Shown here: positions 4,621 through 5,850 of the stretch, one piece after another | Position numbering within the stretch: position 1 is the stretch's first letter | Layout of the letters: each line of letters begins with the position of its first letter | From: Acidobacteriota bacterium | GTDB taxonomy: Bacteria > Acidobacteriota > Terriglobia > Terriglobales > Acidobacteriaceae | Direction: 5' to 3' | Length of the DNA: 5,850 nucleotides | Assembly: GCA_021780095.1 (NCBI GenBank) | Contig: JAJXZK010000169.1 | Span: 1-5,850, forward strand | Program-made: the position numbers and the translations under genes | Notes under the pieces: model-generated | Databases searched by the model: none | Told to the model about the DNA's origin: nothing | Seen by the model: only the letters and a program-made list of their open reading frames with translations

Positions 4621-5850
4621 TTAGAAGACAAACCTCGCGCCGAACTGGAACTGACGCGGGGTGTTCACGGTACTGGTAATGGTGCCGAAAGTTGCCGCCA
4701 CAGCGGGCTGCGTCTGTACATCTGTGATGGTTGGAACTTGCGGCATCCCCAGCTGCGCCCGATTTGTAAGGTTGTACGAGGAAACATCGAGGCGCAAATT
4801 CCGGGTTTCGCCCATCCGGAAATTCTTATAGAGAGAAATGTCCAGGTCTCGCGAGCCCATGGTGCGGACGTGATCCAGATAGGCCGGAGCTGTGCCAGGT
4901 ACAAACGAACTGGCTGGCAAGGTAAAGCAACTGTAGTTGAACCAGGTGGTCGCCGTATGCGGAGCGCCCTTGCTCGGATCGCAGGAAAGATTGGGGCGCT
5001 GATTGAAGTAGGATACGGGTGCTCCCACAACAGGAGATGCGATGGGAATTCCGGTGCTCAGGTAGAGGATGCCGTTCACGGTCCAGCCGCCGACAAAGAT
5101 ATTCGCCACGCGGTCCGGTTGAATCGCCCTTCCTGGACCCACGGGCAGATCGTACGAAACCATCCCCGTAAATTGATACTTGACGTCCTGGGGGCTGACA
5201 GAATGTTCGTATCGCAGGTCCTTGATATCCTGGGCCGCGCCTCCGTGAAAGCCGACAAAACCCAGTGGTGGATTGCCGTCATCCGTGATGAGCTTGGCCC
5301 AGGTGAAGCTGCTCAGAGTGGTGACGTGGGAGGAAAGCCTCTTTTGCAGCTTGGCCTGCATCGAGCTGTATTCCGAATCCCCGCCAGGATAGCCGTTGAG
5401 ATTCACACCGTTGCCGGACCCGTAGCTACCGTTGCCAAACTGGGGGAACTCCTGCAGCGACACCCACAAGGGAACCGTCGCCGAGCCGTAATTGGAATTA
5501 GTTGCCGGCTGCGTCGCCGCCCAGGTGTTGGGGACATTCTGACAGGCCGGGTTCGAAGGATCGACGCACAGTGCTGCTCCGTACTTCCCGATGGTTTCCA
5601 GACTGAGCGTGTTGCGGTCGAAACTCCCCATGGGGAGGAAGAGACCGCGGCTGCCCACATATCCCAGGTCAAGAACTACCTGGCGCGGGAACTGGTACTC
5701 AACGTCCAAATTGAAGTTGTAGGTCGTGGGCGTGCGCTGGCTGCGCAGCACAGTATTCAGTGTCGTACCCAGGTTATTGGCCAGGCCGGACGGCGGAGTC
5801 TTAAATACCGGAACGACTCCATTCGGGAAGGGATCGCTGAGAGAATATAT
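4621..5850 (-). CDS. TonB-dependent receptor-like outer-membrane beta-barrel (Oar-like), C-terminal 409 residues; N-terminus outside window
   Basis: The frame is open from the right edge (5850) to the TAA at 4623-4621. A GTG at 5751 is not the true start: 33 further in-frame codons precede it and read as the same family. Features are typical of the large Acidobacteriota TonB-dependent/Oar-like proteins with an N-terminal carboxypeptidase-regulatory domain, usually near 1,000 residues or more. TPTTYNFNLDVEYQFPRQ leads into LDLGYVGSRG (about 61-69 of the visible part); FTWAKLITD, VSYDLPVGPG and GWTVNGILYLSTGIP follow. The end is RNLRLDVSSYNLTNRAQ and FGTITSTVNTPRQFQFGARFVF (two adjoining blocks). 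The last residue is Phe with alternating aromatic residues before it, the usual outer-membrane barrel assembly signal. Two Cys pairs (Cys95/Cys103 of the visible part, and SC/SC near 255-275) could form extracellular-loop disulfides. The barrel alternates short polar and hydrophobic strands throughout. The ligand is unknown; uptake of oligosaccharides or peptides is a guess. The plug and TonB-box region are not visible. Confidence 0.87.
   Translation of the reverse strand: MYSLSDPFPNGVVPVFKTPPSGLANNLGTTLNTVLRSQRTPTTYNFNLDVEYQFPRQVVLDLGYVGSRGLFLPMGSFDRNTLSLETIGKYGAALCVDPSNPACQNVPNTWAATQPATNSNYGSATVPLWVSLQEFPQFGNGSYGSGNGVNLNGYPGGDSEYSSMQAKLQKRLSSHVTTLSSFTWAKLITDDGNPPLGFVGFHGGAAQDIKDLRYEHSVSPQDVKYQFTGMVSYDLPVGPGRAIQPDRVANIFVGGWTVNGILYLSTGIPIASPVVGAPVSYFNQRPNLSCDPSKGAPHTATTWFNYSCFTLPASSFVPGTAPAYLDHVRTMGSRDLDISLYKNFRMGETRNLRLDVSSYNLTNRAQLGMPQVPTITDVQTQPAVAATFGTITSTVNTPRQFQFGARFVF

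Overview
The window is GC-rich and reads as chromosomal DNA of an acidobacterium (Acidobacteriota, probably class Terriglobia). This is inferred, not proven. It rests on the C-terminal part of a large Oar-like TonB-dependent outer-membrane protein of the kind expanded in that phylum, a Tat-exported molybdenum oxidoreductase paired with a b-type cytochrome, and a secreted CE15-like esterase. No rRNA, tRNA, CRISPR array, integrase or transposase gene is visible.

Layout. Positions 1-1462 (minus strand) hold a two-gene operon. A four-helix cytochrome b is followed, with a 4-base ATGA overlap, by a Tat-exported sulfite-oxidase-fold molybdopterin enzyme that runs off the left edge. Positions 1463-1626 are a divergent intergenic region with a credible promoter for the plus-strand gene. 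Positions 1627-2373 (plus) encode an uncharacterised membrane protein of about seven helices. Positions 2374-2530 hold a hairpin and a possible promoter. Positions 2531-4060 (plus) encode a secreted alpha/beta hydrolase of the glucuronoyl esterase (CE15) type, whose catalytic acid appears to sit at the alternative position. A small glutaredoxin-like gene follows at 4122-4361 (plus), possibly read from a leaderless transcript. A gene-free, structured gap (4362-4620) separates it from the convergent, right-truncated TonB-dependent receptor-like gene (4621-5850, minus).

How they fit together. The cytochrome b and the molybdoenzyme almost certainly form one envelope redox module: the cytochrome exchanges electrons between the quinone pool and a periplasmic Mo-cofactor enzyme whose substrate cannot be read from sequence. 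The CE15-like esterase and the TonB-type outer-membrane protein fit a plant-polymer-degrading soil lifestyle, but they are on opposite strands and nothing shows co-regulation. The glutaredoxin-like protein and the seven-helix protein have no demonstrable link to their neighbours. I see mostly ordinary accessory metabolism. The points most worth a second look are the catalytic-acid placement in the esterase, the molybdoenzyme/cytochrome pair, the inverted repeats in the 4362-4620 gap, and the glutaredoxin promoter.
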